DNA from: Vibrio panuliri
Lineage (GTDB): Bacteria; Pseudomonadota; Gammaproteobacteria; Enterobacterales; Vibrionaceae
NCBI RefSeq assembly: GCF_009938205.1
Contig: NZ_AP019654.1
Span: forward strand, 2,260,540-2,324,539
Direction: 5' to 3'
DNA length: 64,000 nt
Shown: in pieces, positions 26,820-35,571 of the stretch
How the letters are laid out: every line of letters starts with the position of its first letter
How positions within the stretch are numbered: the first letter of the stretch is position 1
Notes under the pieces: generated by a model
Told to the model about the DNA's origin: nothing
Database searches by the model: none
Seen by the model: the letters and a program-made list of their open reading frames with translations, nothing else
Program-made: the position numbers and the translations under genes

Positions 26820-28097
26820 ATGAAAAAAACACTTCTAGCCACAGCCATTGCCCTAACCGCCGCATTCAGTGCCCATGCAGTCACCTTTAATCAACCAGAT
26901 CAAGATTACATTGCAGCAGCAGAAACGATTGGTATGACAGGAGAAAACTGGGATGCACCTGAGTACGTCTCTGCTTCCATGCCACATGTTTACAAGTTTG
27001 CCCATAGCTACACACTACACAAAGGCGATTACGTTCTTGACCTTAAAAAGAGTGCTAAGCCGCTCAACCTTGATAAGGTAATCATTCAAGACTACGATGG
27101 TCCAATCTCCGCCACTCAGTTCCTAATGAATCGTTTCCAAAACCACAACGCCGTTATTCTAAAAGATGGAGAAATCGTCCACGAGCACTACAGCAACGGT
27201 CTGAATGAGTTCTCTCCACATCTAGGTATGTCGGTATCTAAGTCTTTTACAGCAATGTCCGCAGCGATTGCTGTCGGCAAAGGGTTACTTAACTGGGAAG
27301 ATAAAGCGATCCAATACGTGCCAGAACTAAAAGGGACAGCATTTGAAACTGCAACCGTTCAAGAAATATCCGATATGCGTACCGCTGTCGTACTAGCCGC
27401 TGGCACGGCTGAAAAGTATTGGGATACACGCTTATCTGAAGCGCAGGGCTATTATGGTCAGGAAATGTCAGCCAAATATCCAGGCGGTACGATGGACTTT
27501 TTCCCATTGATCACAGAACGCCAAGACTACGCTATGGGTGAGAAGTACGACTATCAGGACGTCAATAGTGAGTTATTAGGCCTAATCGTTGATCGAGCAA
27601 CGGGTAAATCATTCACTCACATTCTAGAGCAAGATCTACTGCAAAAAGTTGGCGTCGCCGCAGATGCCTACTTTATGTCTGATAAGCATGGTCTAGGTAT
27701 GGGCTCTACTGGTATGAACATGCCAACTAAAGACCTCGCACGTGTTGGTCTTCTGTTTCTCAACCAAGGTAAAAACGAAAAAGGTGAACAAGTACTGCCG
27801 GCTAAATTCGTTCAAGATCTATGGGAAGGCAACGACGCAGTTCGCAGCGCATGGCAAAAAGGTAAAGAATCTGGCCTAGCTGATGGTTATTACAAAGACC
27901 AGTTCCGTATGCTAGAGATCGGTGGCAAGCGCTATCTTGCGATGGTGGGGGTGAACGGCCAAATGTGTGTCATGAACAAAGAAGCAAACTCGGTTATTGC
28001 TCTAAATGGCGCATACCCAATGGCTGAAACACCACGCTTTGCTGTAATGCAGTTCCACCAATTCGTACCAGCGATTGTTGAAGCACTGAGTCAGTAA
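26820..28097 (+). CDS. Exported serine hydrolase, paralogue of the preceding gene
   Basis: A 425-residue protein with a signal peptide (MKKTLLATAIALTAAFSAHA), the SxxK motif as SVSK in GMSVSKSFTAM, and YDYQDVNSELLGLIVDRATG in the tyrosine-loop position. It matches its upstream neighbour over the full length, including HEHY after the first strand and YKDQFRMLEIGGKRYLAMVG near the end. ATG 26820 is preferred to TTG 26814. The pair has diverged clearly, so substrates may differ. Both probably depend on the divergent LysR gene, though the second may have its own promoter in the 118-base gap. Confidence 0.85.
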   Translation: MKKTLLATAIALTAAFSAHAVTFNQPDQDYIAAAETIGMTGENWDAPEYVSASMPHVYKFAHSYTLHKGDYVLDLKKSAKPLNLDKVIIQDYDGPISATQFLMNRFQNHNAVILKDGEIVHEHYSNGLNEFSPHLGMSVSKSFTAMSAAIAVGKGLLNWEDKAIQYVPELKGTAFETATVQEISDMRTAVVLAAGTAEKYWDTRLSEAQGYYGQEMSAKYPGGTMDFFPLITERQDYAMGEKYDYQDVNSELLGLIVDRATGKSFTHILEQDLLQKVGVAADAYFMSDKHGLGMGSTGMNMPTKDLARVGLLFLNQGKNEKGEQVLPAKFVQDLWEGNDAVRSAWQKGKESGLADGYYKDQFRMLEIGGKRYLAMVGVNGQMCVMNKEANSVIALNGAYPMAETPRFAVMQFHQFVPAIVEALSQ

Positions 28098-28137
28098 GAA
28101 GTCCCAAGCAAAGGTTAGAGATAGCTCTTAAAAAGCA

Positions 28138-28175
28138 AAAGCCCCGACAACTCATTGAGTTATCGGGGCCTTCTT
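28138..28175. terminator. Bidirectional terminator between serine hydrolase and tRNA-Arg
   Basis: A long stem with GCCCCGACAACTCA opposite TGAGTTATCGGGGC. On the minus strand it is followed by TTTTGCTTTTT, ending the tRNA transcript; on the plus strand by CTTCTTAAAT. Confidence 0.85.
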
Positions 28176-28182
28176 AAATAAA

Positions 28183-28259
28183 TGGCACGCCCTGTAGGAT
28201 TCGAACCTACGACCACATCCTTAGAAGGGACGTGCTCTATCCAGCTGAGCTAAGGGCGC
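28183..28259 (-). tRNA. tRNA-Arg (anticodon UCU)
   Basis: The 77-base minus-strand sequence folds as a full cloverleaf: 7-base acceptor stem (G1-U72 wobble), D arm GCTC/GAGC, anticodon stem CGTCC/GGATG with loop CTTCTAA giving anticodon TCT, T arm GTAGG-TTCGAAT-CCTAC and an encoded CCA end. It reads AGA codons. Confidence 0.97.
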
Positions 28260-28375
28260 GCTACAGGGACAGGATTATACGAGTTAGAGCGGCTAAAACA
28301 AGGGCTTTTACTAACATTCTGATCTGAATGCTTAAAAAAAGTGCACCAGCCGCGTTATTGTTTAAAATCACCACG

Positions 28376-28391
28376 AAGCAAACGTTTGCTT
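28376..28391. promoter_or_regulatory. PurR box upstream of folD
   Basis: AAGCAAACGTTTGCTT is a perfect 16-base palindrome and matches the PurR consensus ANGCAANCGNTTNCNT at every fixed position. It lies 70 bases before the folD start, so purine-dependent repression of folD is likely. Confidence 0.8.
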
Positions 28392-28461
28392 ATAGATGTT
28401 CGTCAAATTTTTTGCGACAATGCACCGCGTATTTCTCGCCATTCAATAGTGAAGGAAAGTC

Positions 28462-29322
28462 ATGACAGCTCAAAACATAGATGGGACGTTAATATCGCAA
28501 ACAGTGCGATCTGAAGTTGCAGCACGAGTAAAAGCGCGCAAGGAAGCCGGCTTACGTGCGCCGGGCTTGGCTGTAGTGCTCGTGGGTGAAGACCCTGCAT
28601 CGCAAGTTTACGTAGGTAGCAAGCGTAGAGCGTGTGAAGAAGTTGGCTTTGTCTCTAAATCATTCGACATGCCCGCTTCTACCTCAGAAGAAGAACTACT
28701 TAGCCTAATCGACGAACTGAATGGCGATGCTGAGATTGACGGTATTCTTGTACAGTTACCACTACCAGCCGGTATTGATACCACTCACGTCTTAGAACGA
28801 ATCCACCCAGAGAAAGATGTGGATGGTTTCCACCCATACAATGTGGGACGCCTTGCACAGCGTATTCCTAAACTGCGCTCATGTACGCCTAAAGGTATCA
28901 TTACACTGCTAGACCGTTACAACATCAACCTACGTGGTAAACACGCGGTGATCGTTGGCGCTTCAAATATTGTCGGTCGTCCAATGACACTAGAGCTACT
29001 GCTTGCTGGTTGTACAACCACAACATGCCACCGCTTTACGAAAGATTTAGAAGGTCATGTTCGCCAAGCTGACGTCGTGGTTGTAGCCGTTGGTAAACCA
29101 AACTTTATTCCTGGAGAGTGGATTAAAAAAGGTGCCGTTGTGGTCGATGTGGGCATTAACCGCCTCGATACTGGCAAGTTGGTTGGCGACGTTGAATATG
29201 ATAAAGCCAAAGAAAATGCGAGCTTTATTACGCCTGTACCTGGCGGTGTGGGGCCGATGACCGTTGCAAGCCTGATTGAGAATACTATGTTGGCTTGCGA
29301 GCAGTTCCATACTGAGAAGTAA
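28462..29322 (+). CDS. folD: Bifunctional methylenetetrahydrofolate dehydrogenase/cyclohydrolase
   Basis: FolD interconverts 5,10-methylene-, methenyl- and 10-formyl-tetrahydrofolate, feeding purine and formyl-methionine synthesis. The 286 residues match the usual length. Visible motifs are [13 protein letters not shown] with the catalytic Lys, the family signature around GILVQLPLP and KDVDGFHP, the NADP-binding [13 protein letters not shown] and the terminal [19 protein letters not shown] lies just before ATG 28462. A PurR box in the promoter and a strong terminator after the gene make it a single-gene unit. Confidence 0.97.
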   Translation: MTAQNIDGTLISQTVRSEVAARVKARKEAGLRAPGLAVVLVGEDPASQVYVGSKRRACEEVGFVSKSFDMPASTSEEELLSLIDELNGDAEIDGILVQLPLPAGIDTTHVLERIHPEKDVDGFHPYNVGRLAQRIPKLRSCTPKGIITLLDRYNINLRGKHAVIVGASNIVGRPMTLELLLAGCTTTTCHRFTKDLEGHVRQADVVVVAVGKPNFIPGEWIKKGAVVVDVGINRLDTGKLVGDVEYDKAKENASFITPVPGGVGPMTVASLIENTMLACEQFHTEK

Positions 29323-29351
29323 CAAACGGCAACACTGGCTAAAAAACCAAA

Positions 29352-29380
29352 GGGCTGACGATAACTGTCAGCCCTTTTTT
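29352..29380 (+). terminator. Rho-independent terminator of folD
   Basis: GGGCTGAC pairs with GTCAGCCC around a 7-base loop and is followed by six T, 30 bases after the stop. Confidence 0.92.
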
Positions 29381-29412
29381 ATTTCCATTTGCTAATAGTA
29401 TTAGCTTTACGT

Positions 29413-29512
29413 TGTCATCCTCAAGAGGGAGGTACGACCGAGTTGGGGATCTCTAGTTTCACGCAACGAAAACCAGATTCCCTACTCGCGCTACGCGCTC
29501 TATGGAATGACA
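29413..29512. repeat. Dispersed intergenic repeat, copy 1
   Basis: A 100-base element with imperfect inverted ends (TGTCATCC ... GGAATGACA). It shares with the copy at 35474-35571 the blocks GACCGAGTTGGGGATCTC and TTCCCTACTCGCGCTACG plus CGCTCTATGGAATGACAGA. It encodes nothing and resembles a small non-autonomous palindromic element. Confidence 0.8.
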
Positions 29513-29534
29513 GAAATAAGGAACGATGAAAGCC

Positions 29535-29580
29535 AAGTTCCCTACTCGCACTCTTTTGCTCTTAAAGACTCAGAATGACA
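29535..29580. repeat. Right half of the dispersed repeat, overlapping the nupC 3' end
   Basis: AGTTCCCTACTCGCACTC followed by CAGAATGACA reproduces the right part of the 100-base repeat next to it, with changes in between. Its last 19 bases lie inside the nupC coding region, including the stop codon. Confidence 0.65.
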
Positions 29581-30761
29581 CCCGCTAGAGATGCACTCAT
29601 TAGGTTTGCCATTACACCCGCTGCAATTGCGCGGAAGCCAAACTTAGAAATAAAAGTACGTTTCTCTGGCACTAAGCTACCTAGACCACCAATCAGCATT
29701 GCCATACTTGAGATGTTGGCAAAACCACACAGTGCAAAAGTCACAATCGCTTGTGAGTGCGCGCTAAGCAATGGCTTGGCTTCAATTAGCTGAATAAATG
29801 CCACAAACTCGTTCACGACAATCTTGTTACCAATCAATGCACCAGCAATCGTAGCTTCACTCCAAGGCACACCAAGCAACCAGGCAACAGGCGCAAATAG
29901 GTAGCCAAGGATCAGCTCGAAGCTCAGCTCAATACCAAATAGCCCACCAGCCCAACCAAGTAGACCATTCAGCAGTGCAATCACACTCACAAAAGCCAAC
30001 AAAGTCGCACCAACAGCAGCAGCAATACGTAGGCCTGACATCGCACCGTCCGCTAACGCTTCTACCACATTGGTTGCTTTCGCTGTATCTTCGTCTTCAA
30101 GCAACACTTCTGGCTTCACTTCTTCACTTTCTGGCATCATGATTTTTGCCATCAGCAAACCGGCAGGCGCTGACATAAATGCTGCAGCAATGAGGTAATT
30201 AAGCTCGACACCCAGTGACGCATAACCCACCAAGGTACCACCTGCTACTGATGCAAGACCACATGTCATCACCGTAAAGAACTGAGAGTCCGTCATATGT
30301 TTTAGGTAAGGACGCACAACTAAAGGTGCTTCGATCATGCCAACAAAAATGTTTGCTGTTGCAGAAAGGGATTCAGCACGACCAATACCCAAAAGTTTTT
30401 GTAGACCACCACCAATTAGGTTAATCACCTTTGGCATCAGGCCAATATGATACAGACCTGAAATCAACGCTGAGAAGAAGACAATAATACCGAGTACGTT
30501 GATTGCAAAAGTAAAACCACCTGTCGCGAGACCGCCAAATAGAAACGCAATACCTTCTTGACCGTAGTTGATTAGGTTAGAAACCGCTGCAGTAACGTTA
30601 CCTAAAGCTTCTTTGCCCGCAGGAACGTAAAGAACAAGCAAAGCAAAAGAGATTTGCAAAGCAAACGCTAATGATACCGTTCGGTAATTAATATTTTTTC
30701 TATTTGTAGATAGTAGCCATGCGGTAAGCAAAATAGCCACAATACCAAGGATTGAGTTCAT
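29562..30761 (-). CDS. nupC: NupC-family concentrative nucleoside transporter
   Basis: A sodium- or proton-coupled inner-membrane importer of nucleosides, 399 residues from ATG 30761 (MNSILGIVAILL). Family motifs include GLATGGFTFAINVLGIIVFF, TANIFVGMIEAPLVVRPY, the substrate-site region LIGNKIVVNEFVAF and CGFANISSMAMLIGG near the end. The frame is open for 59 more codons upstream, but those overlap the promoter with its CRP site and are not membrane-like, so they are left out. The last residues GVILSL and the stop fall in a half-copy of a dispersed repeat. Similar genes are induced by nucleosides via CytR and CRP. Confidence 0.92.
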   Translation of the reverse strand: MNSILGIVAILLTAWLLSTNRKNINYRTVSLAFALQISFALLVLYVPAGKEALGNVTAAVSNLINYGQEGIAFLFGGLATGGFTFAINVLGIIVFFSALISGLYHIGLMPKVINLIGGGLQKLLGIGRAESLSATANIFVGMIEAPLVVRPYLKHMTDSQFFTVMTCGLASVAGGTLVGYASLGVELNYLIAAAFMSAPAGLLMAKIMMPESEEVKPEVLLEDEDTAKATNVVEALADGAMSGLRIAAAVGATLLAFVSVIALLNGLLGWAGGLFGIELSFELILGYLFAPVAWLLGVPWSEATIAGALIGNKIVVNEFVAFIQLIEAKPLLSAHSQAIVTFALCGFANISSMAMLIGGLGSLVPEKRTFISKFGFRAIAAGVMANLMSASLAGVILSL

Positions 30762-30818
30762 AAAATGAATCCGACAAAAGTGGGGGAATAAGATTGGCGC
30801 CGGATAATAACCGCGAAA

Positions 30819-30840
30819 AAATGAGATGCAAATCACATTT
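30819..30840 (-). promoter_or_regulatory. CRP site upstream of nupC
   Basis: Read on the minus strand, AAATGTGATTTGCATCTCAT plus TT matches the 22-base CRP consensus with TGTGA-N6-TCTCA, one change in the core, about 60 bases before the nupC start. Confidence 0.7.
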
Positions 30841-30972
30841 GTTGCAAAGTTGTGGTTTTGAGTGGTTACTTTTAAACCATCAGTGTAACCACATGTTTTA
30901 TAAAGAGATAAACGATTGCCAAAAACTATTATTTCCAAATGGAAAATATGTTTCTGACTTAAGAAATAATAA

Positions 30973-31920
30973 CTAAACGTTTGGTCGGCTAATATACGGA
31001 GCTAATTGAACATCCCAATGGCATGGTGAACCAATCTTTTTTTTGATGAATTCAATGACTGCAGAGGTTTTTTTCGGCATATAGTGACGGCTTGGATAAA
31101 CTGCATAAAACGGCATGCTTTGGCTCGCGCGCCACTCTGGCAGTAATTGGATCAGCTGGCCTTGTTTAAACTCATCACGAATTAGGTAAGTCGCTAAATA
31201 AGCAATCCCCCACCCTGCAACCGCAGCATCACGCACCGCTTCAGCTAAGTCGACAGAATAGTTACCACTCACCTTAACCGCTAGTTGCTGCTCAGTATTG
31301 CTAAAACTCCAGTTGGTGTAGTCACGTTCCCAACTGCGATAGATCAGACAATTGTGCTCTGCTAGCTCTTGCGGATGAGTCGGAGCGGCGTGGTGCATAA
31401 GATAATCTGGAGAAGCGGCAACGACGAATTGGCAATCCGCAATACGCTGCGCTACGTAGCCCTCAGGCAACCGCTCATTATTGGTGATCCATAGATCAAG
31501 CCCTTCTTCGAGCATGTCGACTTTGTAATCAAACAGGTGCACTTCTACCTGCAAATCTGGGTGTTGCGCCCGAAGCTCTTGAATCGCCGGAATAATATGC
31601 AAGGTGCCAAATGATTGTGAAAGTCCGATTTTCACTAAGCCTTCTACTTCATCACGTTGACTTTCAATCTCGGTTTGCGCTTCATCGATAGTGAGTACAA
31701 TCTGTTGGCAATGGCGGAAAAATCGCTCACCCGCTTCGGTCGCCGTAAAACTGCGAGTTGTTCGCTGAACTAATTTAACCCCAAGGGATTGCTCTAACAA
31801 AGCAAGTTGCTTACTCACATGAGATACCGATACTCCTAAGCTCTTCGCTGCGAGAGTAAAGTTTTTATGTTTGAGTAGTGCAGCAAACACCACCATTTGG
31901 GCGGCTCGTTCTGAAAGCAC
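30973..31920 (-). CDS. LysR-family transcriptional regulator (LrhA/DsdC-unlike, AaeR-like group)
   Basis: A LysR protein of 315 residues from GTG 31920, which has AGGAGA six bases upstream; the frame extends to a TTG at 31941 that overlaps the mltB terminator. The helix-turn-helix is at about 5-60 (NFTLAAKSLGVSVSHVSKQL), with RTTRSFTATEAGERFF following, and the effector domain has the RSWERDYTNW pattern common in the group of LysR proteins related to DmlR/AaeR. It lies behind nupC's promoter on the same strand, with 200 bases between. The target is not evident; nupC or a distant gene are possible. Confidence 0.86.
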   Translation of the reverse strand: MLSERAAQMVVFAALLKHKNFTLAAKSLGVSVSHVSKQLALLEQSLGVKLVQRTTRSFTATEAGERFFRHCQQIVLTIDEAQTEIESQRDEVEGLVKIGLSQSFGTLHIIPAIQELRAQHPDLQVEVHLFDYKVDMLEEGLDLWITNNERLPEGYVAQRIADCQFVVAASPDYLMHHAAPTHPQELAEHNCLIYRSWERDYTNWSFSNTEQQLAVKVSGNYSVDLAEAVRDAAVAGWGIAYLATYLIRDEFKQGQLIQLLPEWRASQSMPFYAVYPSRHYMPKKTSAVIEFIKKKIGSPCHWDVQLAPYISRPNV

Positions 31921-31934
31921 AGCGTCTCCTAGAA

Positions 31935-31961
31935 AAGTCAAAGGGGCTCAATGAGCCCCTT
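31935..31961 (-). terminator. Terminator after the lytic transglycosylase gene
   Basis: AAGGGGCTCA and TGAGCCCCTT pair almost without a gap (effective loop of about five), followed on the minus strand by TTGACTTTTC. Confidence 0.75.
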
Positions 31962-32007
31962 ACTATAGTTTGAGTTGCTAACTAAGGCTAGCGCGTGTTG
32001 AACACGT

Positions 32008-32976
32008 TTAGTCGAGCATAATACGGTCAGCTAAGTGACTCACCGCCAATGCAAAGTAGTATGAGCGATTCCACTTCATCAACACATTGTAGTTGTTGTA
32101 AACCAAGTAGACTCGACCATTAGCATTATCAGGGGCCGTCAACCAAGCATCGACGTCAACATTGGGCAATGGCGAGCCGTCAAAACGAGTAATACCGAGT
32201 TGATTCCATTCTGCCAATGTTTTCTCTTTACCTTCAACACGTCCCTCAATACTCATGTCAAAGCCTTTAGGTAACTTAACCTGGCGACCCCATGTGTAGG
32301 TATCATCCCAACCAGATTGATGAAGATAATTTGCTGCCGAGGCAAATACATCTGCTTCAGTGTTCCAAATATCTTTCTTACCATCGCCATTACCATCAGC
32401 AGCAAAGTTGATAAATGAGCTTGGCATAAACTGACATTGTCCCATCGCGCCAGCCCAAGAGCCCTTCATATCTTCAACTTGAATGTGCCCTTGCTGCAAA
32501 ATGGTTAACGCAGCCATCAACTCCGAGCGGAAAAACTCTTCGCGGCGGCCGTCATAAGCCATGGTAGAGAGAGCATCAACCACACTGTAATTGCCCGTGA
32601 AGCGACCAAAATTACTCTCGATTCCCCAAAGCGCGACAATAAATCTTGGCTGTACACCGTATTCTTCACCAATTCGAGAAAGCTCAGCTTGGTGTTTTTG
32701 GTAGAGCTCTTTCGCCTGTTTTACCTTCCAATCAGGTACCGCTCGTGGGATGTACTCATCGAGCGTTAAACGCTTCTCTGGTTGGTTCCGATCGGCTTTC
32801 ACCGCTCTTGGTTTGTAGGTCACGTCAGCAAAAGCATCAGTCACAATCTGTTGCGAGATTCCTTGCTCAAGCGCTTGAGCTTTTAAGCCTTCGACATATT
32901 GATCAAAGTCTTTGTCTTGCGCAAAAACAGCAGAACTCAAAGTTAAACCTAAAACAACTGACAGCACTTTCTTCAC
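32008..32976 (-). CDS. Lytic murein transglycosylase, MltB family
   Basis: Cleaves the MurNAc-GlcNAc bond of peptidoglycan, leaving 1,6-anhydro ends. The 322-residue protein has a signal peptide (MKKVLSVVLGLTLSSAVFAQ) without a lipobox Cys, so it should be soluble in the periplasm, unlike E. coli MltB. The catalytic Glu is in ALWGIESNFGRFTG, followed by family motifs SWAGAMGQCQFMPSSF and DGNGDGKKDIWN (a calcium-binding-like loop). The start is GTG at 32976 behind AAGGAGG. It follows ycgL on the same strand, next to the min operon, an arrangement common in Vibrio and relatives. Confidence 0.9.
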   Translation of the reverse strand: MKKVLSVVLGLTLSSAVFAQDKDFDQYVEGLKAQALEQGISQQIVTDAFADVTYKPRAVKADRNQPEKRLTLDEYIPRAVPDWKVKQAKELYQKHQAELSRIGEEYGVQPRFIVALWGIESNFGRFTGNYSVVDALSTMAYDGRREEFFRSELMAALTILQQGHIQVEDMKGSWAGAMGQCQFMPSSFINFAADGNGDGKKDIWNTEADVFASAANYLHQSGWDDTYTWGRQVKLPKGFDMSIEGRVEGKEKTLAEWNQLGITRFDGSPLPNVDVDAWLTAPDNANGRVYLVYNNYNVLMKWNRSYYFALAVSHLADRIMLD

Positions 32977-33001
32977 GATTGCCTCCTTGGACGACGGTGC
33001 A

Positions 33002-33283
33002 TTATTCTGATTTTAGACGGGCTTTTTGCTCTTTGTACTCATCTAATAGGTTCTTTGGTGGCGGCGGCAATTGCAAGAAATATCCTTGCTCATTCATGGA
33101 CTGTTTCACTTTTTCGATATCAACCTGTGCCAAAATGCGACCCGATAAGTTCACCACCATCACCATAGTCGGTTTACCAAACATCTGCATTAGTTGGTCA
33201 GGAACTTGTGAAAAGTCGTCCTTTTTTGGCACATATAGGTATGCACCCTCTTTTTTAGCACTTTTGTAAATAGCACAAAGCAT
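33002..33283 (-). CDS. ycgL: YcgL domain-containing protein
   Basis: A small protein of 93 residues matching the YcgL family across its length ([20 protein letters not shown] at the start, [13 protein letters not shown] near the end). Members have a compact alpha/beta fold with no proven function and are often found beside minCDE, as here, where minC is divergent. The transglycosylase gene follows 25 bases downstream, so the two are probably one transcript. Confidence 0.9.
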   Translation of the reverse strand: MLCAIYKSAKKEGAYLYVPKKDDFSQVPDQLMQMFGKPTMVMVVNLSGRILAQVDIEKVKQSMNEQGYFLQLPPPPKNLLDEYKEQKARLKSE

Positions 33284-33464
33284 GAGAAGCCTTTAGTTCA
33301 TCAATCATTGGAAATATGTATGTTTTGTATTTTTTTTTAGCAAAACACTCAATTGACAGCAAGATAACTTGCTGAGCTTATTGAGGGAATATAACATGAT
33401 ACCCCTACTCGCAGGCAACGTCATTTCTGCAACAGCGATTAATAAACGAGGTCCAAAGTAAAAG

Positions 33465-34127
33465 ATGTCACATACACCGGATTTAAAAGGTAGTAGTTTT
33501 ACTTTGTCAGTTTTGCACCTTTCTGATCACGATGTCGAAAAAACGATTCGTTTTCTACAAGAAAAGGTCGAACAAGCTCCCGCATTTTTCACATCGGCCC
33601 CTGTCGTAATCAATGTCTCTTTAGCGGAAGGTGATATTGATTTCGCTGCGTTAAAACAAGGGATTTCTGATGTGGGTATGATTCCGGTAGGGATCACCGG
33701 TAGCAAAGACAAACGAACACAAAATATGGCGCGTGACGCAGGTTTCGCCATTATGTCGGCGAGTAAATCTCCGGCACAGGCACCCGCTAAAATGGGGCCA
33801 ACTAAGATTATTCGTACTCCCGTTCGCTCTGGGCAACAAATTTATGCCAAGGATGCCGATCTTGTGGTGTTAAATCACGTCAGCGAAGGGGCAGAAGTCA
33901 TTGCTGATGGTTCGATACATATCCACGGTACGTTGCGTGGACGCGCTATCGCCGGCGCGAGCGGTAATACAGGAGCTGTGATAGTGTGTAACAAGCTACA
34001 CGCAGAGCTTATGTCTATCGCTGGTCACTATTGGCTTACCGAACAATTTGCCGAAGAGTTTTGGCAGCAAAAAGTTTTATTTAGTTTGGAAAACGACTCG
34101 CTCAAATTTGAGTTGTTAAAGATTTAA
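33465..34127 (+). CDS. minC: Septum site-determining protein MinC
   Basis: MinC blocks FtsZ ring assembly away from mid-cell. The 220 residues contain the N-terminal FtsZ-destabilising domain (to about 105) and the C-terminal beta-helix that binds MinD and the septum, with the [19 protein letters not shown] segment and [16 protein letters not shown] low-complexity linker ([13 protein letters not shown]) joins them. First gene of minCDE; minD follows after 19 bases. Confidence 0.96.
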   Translation: MSHTPDLKGSSFTLSVLHLSDHDVEKTIRFLQEKVEQAPAFFTSAPVVINVSLAEGDIDFAALKQGISDVGMIPVGITGSKDKRTQNMARDAGFAIMSASKSPAQAPAKMGPTKIIRTPVRSGQQIYAKDADLVVLNHVSEGAEVIADGSIHIHGTLRGRAIAGASGNTGAVIVCNKLHAELMSIAGHYWLTEQFAEEFWQQKVLFSLENDSLKFELLKI

Positions 34128-34146
34128 AAATTATAAGGAATAAATA

Positions 34147-34959
34147 ATGGCACGCATTATTGTTGTGACGTCAGGTAAAGGCGGCGTAGGTAAAACTACA
34201 TCTAGTGCTGCAATTGCTTCTGGTCTTGCTCTCAAGGGCAAAAAGACCGCGGTAATTGATTTTGATATTGGTCTACGTAACCTTGATTTGATCATGGGTT
34301 GTGAACGTCGTGTCGTTTATGACTTTGTTAACGTTATCAATGGTGAAGCAACGCTGAACCAAGCGATGATCAAAGACAAACGCACAGAGAACCTTTTCAT
34401 TCTGCCTGCATCACAGACTCGTGACAAAGATGCGCTAACCAAAGAAGGGGTTAGACGAGTGCTTGATGAGCTTGATGAAATGGGCTTTGAGTTCGTCATT
34501 TGTGACTCTCCAGCTGGTATCGAGCAAGGCGCACTGATGGCACTTTACTTCGCCGATGAAGCAATCGTCACTACTAACCCAGAAGTCTCCTCTGTTCGCG
34601 ACTCAGACCGCATCCTCGGCATCCTTGACTCTAAGTCAGTACGCGCAGAACAGGGCCTAGAGCCAGTAAAACAGCACCTTCTATTGACACGCTATAACCC
34701 AGCGCGCGTTAATCAAGGCGAAATGCTTAGCGTTGAAGATGTGGAAGAGATCCTACACATTTCTCTTTTAGGCGTTATTCCTGAAAGCCAAGCGGTGCTA
34801 AATGCTTCGAACAAAGGTGTACCAGTAATTTTTGACGATCAGTCTGATGCAGGCCAAGCTTACTCTGATACCGTTGATCGTCTGCTTGGTGAGCAAATTG
34901 ACTTCCGCTTCTTAACCGAGCAGAAGAAAGGGATTTTTAAACGACTATTTGGAGGCTAA
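34147..34959 (+). CDS. minD: Septum site-determining ATPase MinD
   Basis: A membrane-cycling ATPase that carries MinC and oscillates between the poles with MinE. The 270-residue protein has the deviant Walker A motif SGKGGVGKTT (Lys11 and Lys16), switch regions around DFDIGLRNLD and ICDSPAGIE, and the C-terminal amphipathic membrane-targeting helix KKGIFKRLFGG. Length equals that of E. coli MinD. AAGGAA sits before the ATG; minE follows after six bases. Confidence 0.98.
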   Translation: MARIIVVTSGKGGVGKTTSSAAIASGLALKGKKTAVIDFDIGLRNLDLIMGCERRVVYDFVNVINGEATLNQAMIKDKRTENLFILPASQTRDKDALTKEGVRRVLDELDEMGFEFVICDSPAGIEQGALMALYFADEAIVTTNPEVSSVRDSDRILGILDSKSVRAEQGLEPVKQHLLLTRYNPARVNQGEMLSVEDVEEILHISLLGVIPESQAVLNASNKGVPVIFDDQSDAGQAYSDTVDRLLGEQIDFRFLTEQKKGIFKRLFGG

Positions 34960-34965
34960 TTAGGC

Positions 34966-35229
34966 ATGTCACTACTGGAATTTTTCCGTCCACAAAAGAA
35001 GACGTCAGCAAACTTAGCCAAAGAGCGTTTGCAAATTATCGTTGCTGAGCGCCGCAGCCATGACGACCCAGCGCCATCTTACTTACCACAATTGAAGGAG
35101 GATATCCTCAAGGTAATCAGTAAGTACGTGGCTATCGACCCTTCGATGGTTGAGCTCTCTTTCGAACATAAAGATGATGATATTTCAGTGTTAGAGCTGA
35201 ATGTTAAACTGCCGGAAGATGAGAAGTAA
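34966..35229 (+). CDS. minE: Cell division topological specificity factor MinE
   Basis: MinE stimulates MinD ATPase and confines MinCD to the poles. All 87 residues fit the family: an N-terminal membrane-targeting helix ([12 protein letters not shown]), the anti-MinCD segment [16 protein letters not shown] and the C-terminal topological-specificity domain. Last gene of the operon, followed by a terminator. Confidence 0.97.
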   Translation: MSLLEFFRPQKKTSANLAKERLQIIVAERRSHDDPAPSYLPQLKEDILKVISKYVAIDPSMVELSFEHKDDDISVLELNVKLPEDEK

Positions 35230-35260
35230 GCGGCAACGCTAACTCAAGCAGTGATTAAAA

Positions 35261-35288
35261 GGTTGATGTGCAAGCATCAGCCTTTTTT
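35261..35288 (+). terminator. Terminator of the min operon
   Basis: GGTTGATG pairs with CATCAGCC (one G-U pair) around TGCAAG, followed by six T. Confidence 0.88.
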
Positions 35289-35397
35289 GTTGGCTGAAGA
35301 TTGGGATTTGAGAACGTTTCGCTGCGCTCCACTTCGGGATGCGAGAACGCGAAGCAGAGCTTCGCTCCGGGAATAAGCGAGCGCTACTCCAAAAAGT

Positions 35398-35424
35398 TAT
35401 CATCCTCAAGAGGGAAGAACAACA
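35398..35424. repeat. Left-half fragment of the dispersed repeat
   Basis: TATCATCCTCAAGAGGGAAG matches the left end of the repeat copy at 29413-29512. The stretch just before it (35305-35395) repeats GAGAACG and TTCGCT blocks and looks like further decayed repeat sequence. Confidence 0.55.
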
Positions 35425-35473
35425 AAGCCCAACATTTGCCATCACAAAAAGGGATACAAACAAACCCCAAAAT

Positions 35474-35571
35474 TGTCATCCCCGAGAGGGAGGAACGACC
35501 GAGTTGGGGATCTCGTTCTTCACACCAAGAATAAGATTCCCTACTCGCGCTACGCGCTCTATGGAATGACA
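35474..35571. repeat. Dispersed intergenic repeat, copy 2
   Basis: A 98-base copy of the element at 29413-29512 with the same inverted ends and near-identical GACCGAGTTGGGGATCTC and right-end blocks. It lies in the minE-adhE gap of 625 bases, which holds no gene. Confidence 0.8.

Noticed and set aside
30762..30938. N-terminal extension of NupC by 59 residues
   Set aside because: The extension is not membrane-like, has no ribosome site and covers the CRP site; the family starts at the ATG at 30761.
32008..32976. Lipoprotein signal in the MltB-family enzyme
   Set aside because: The signal peptide ends SSAVFAQD and has no lipobox Cys, so it was called as a soluble periplasmic protein.
32646..33269. 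207-codon plus-strand frame
   Set aside because: It is antisense to both the transglycosylase and ycgL genes, each with clear family matches, so it is a shadow frame.
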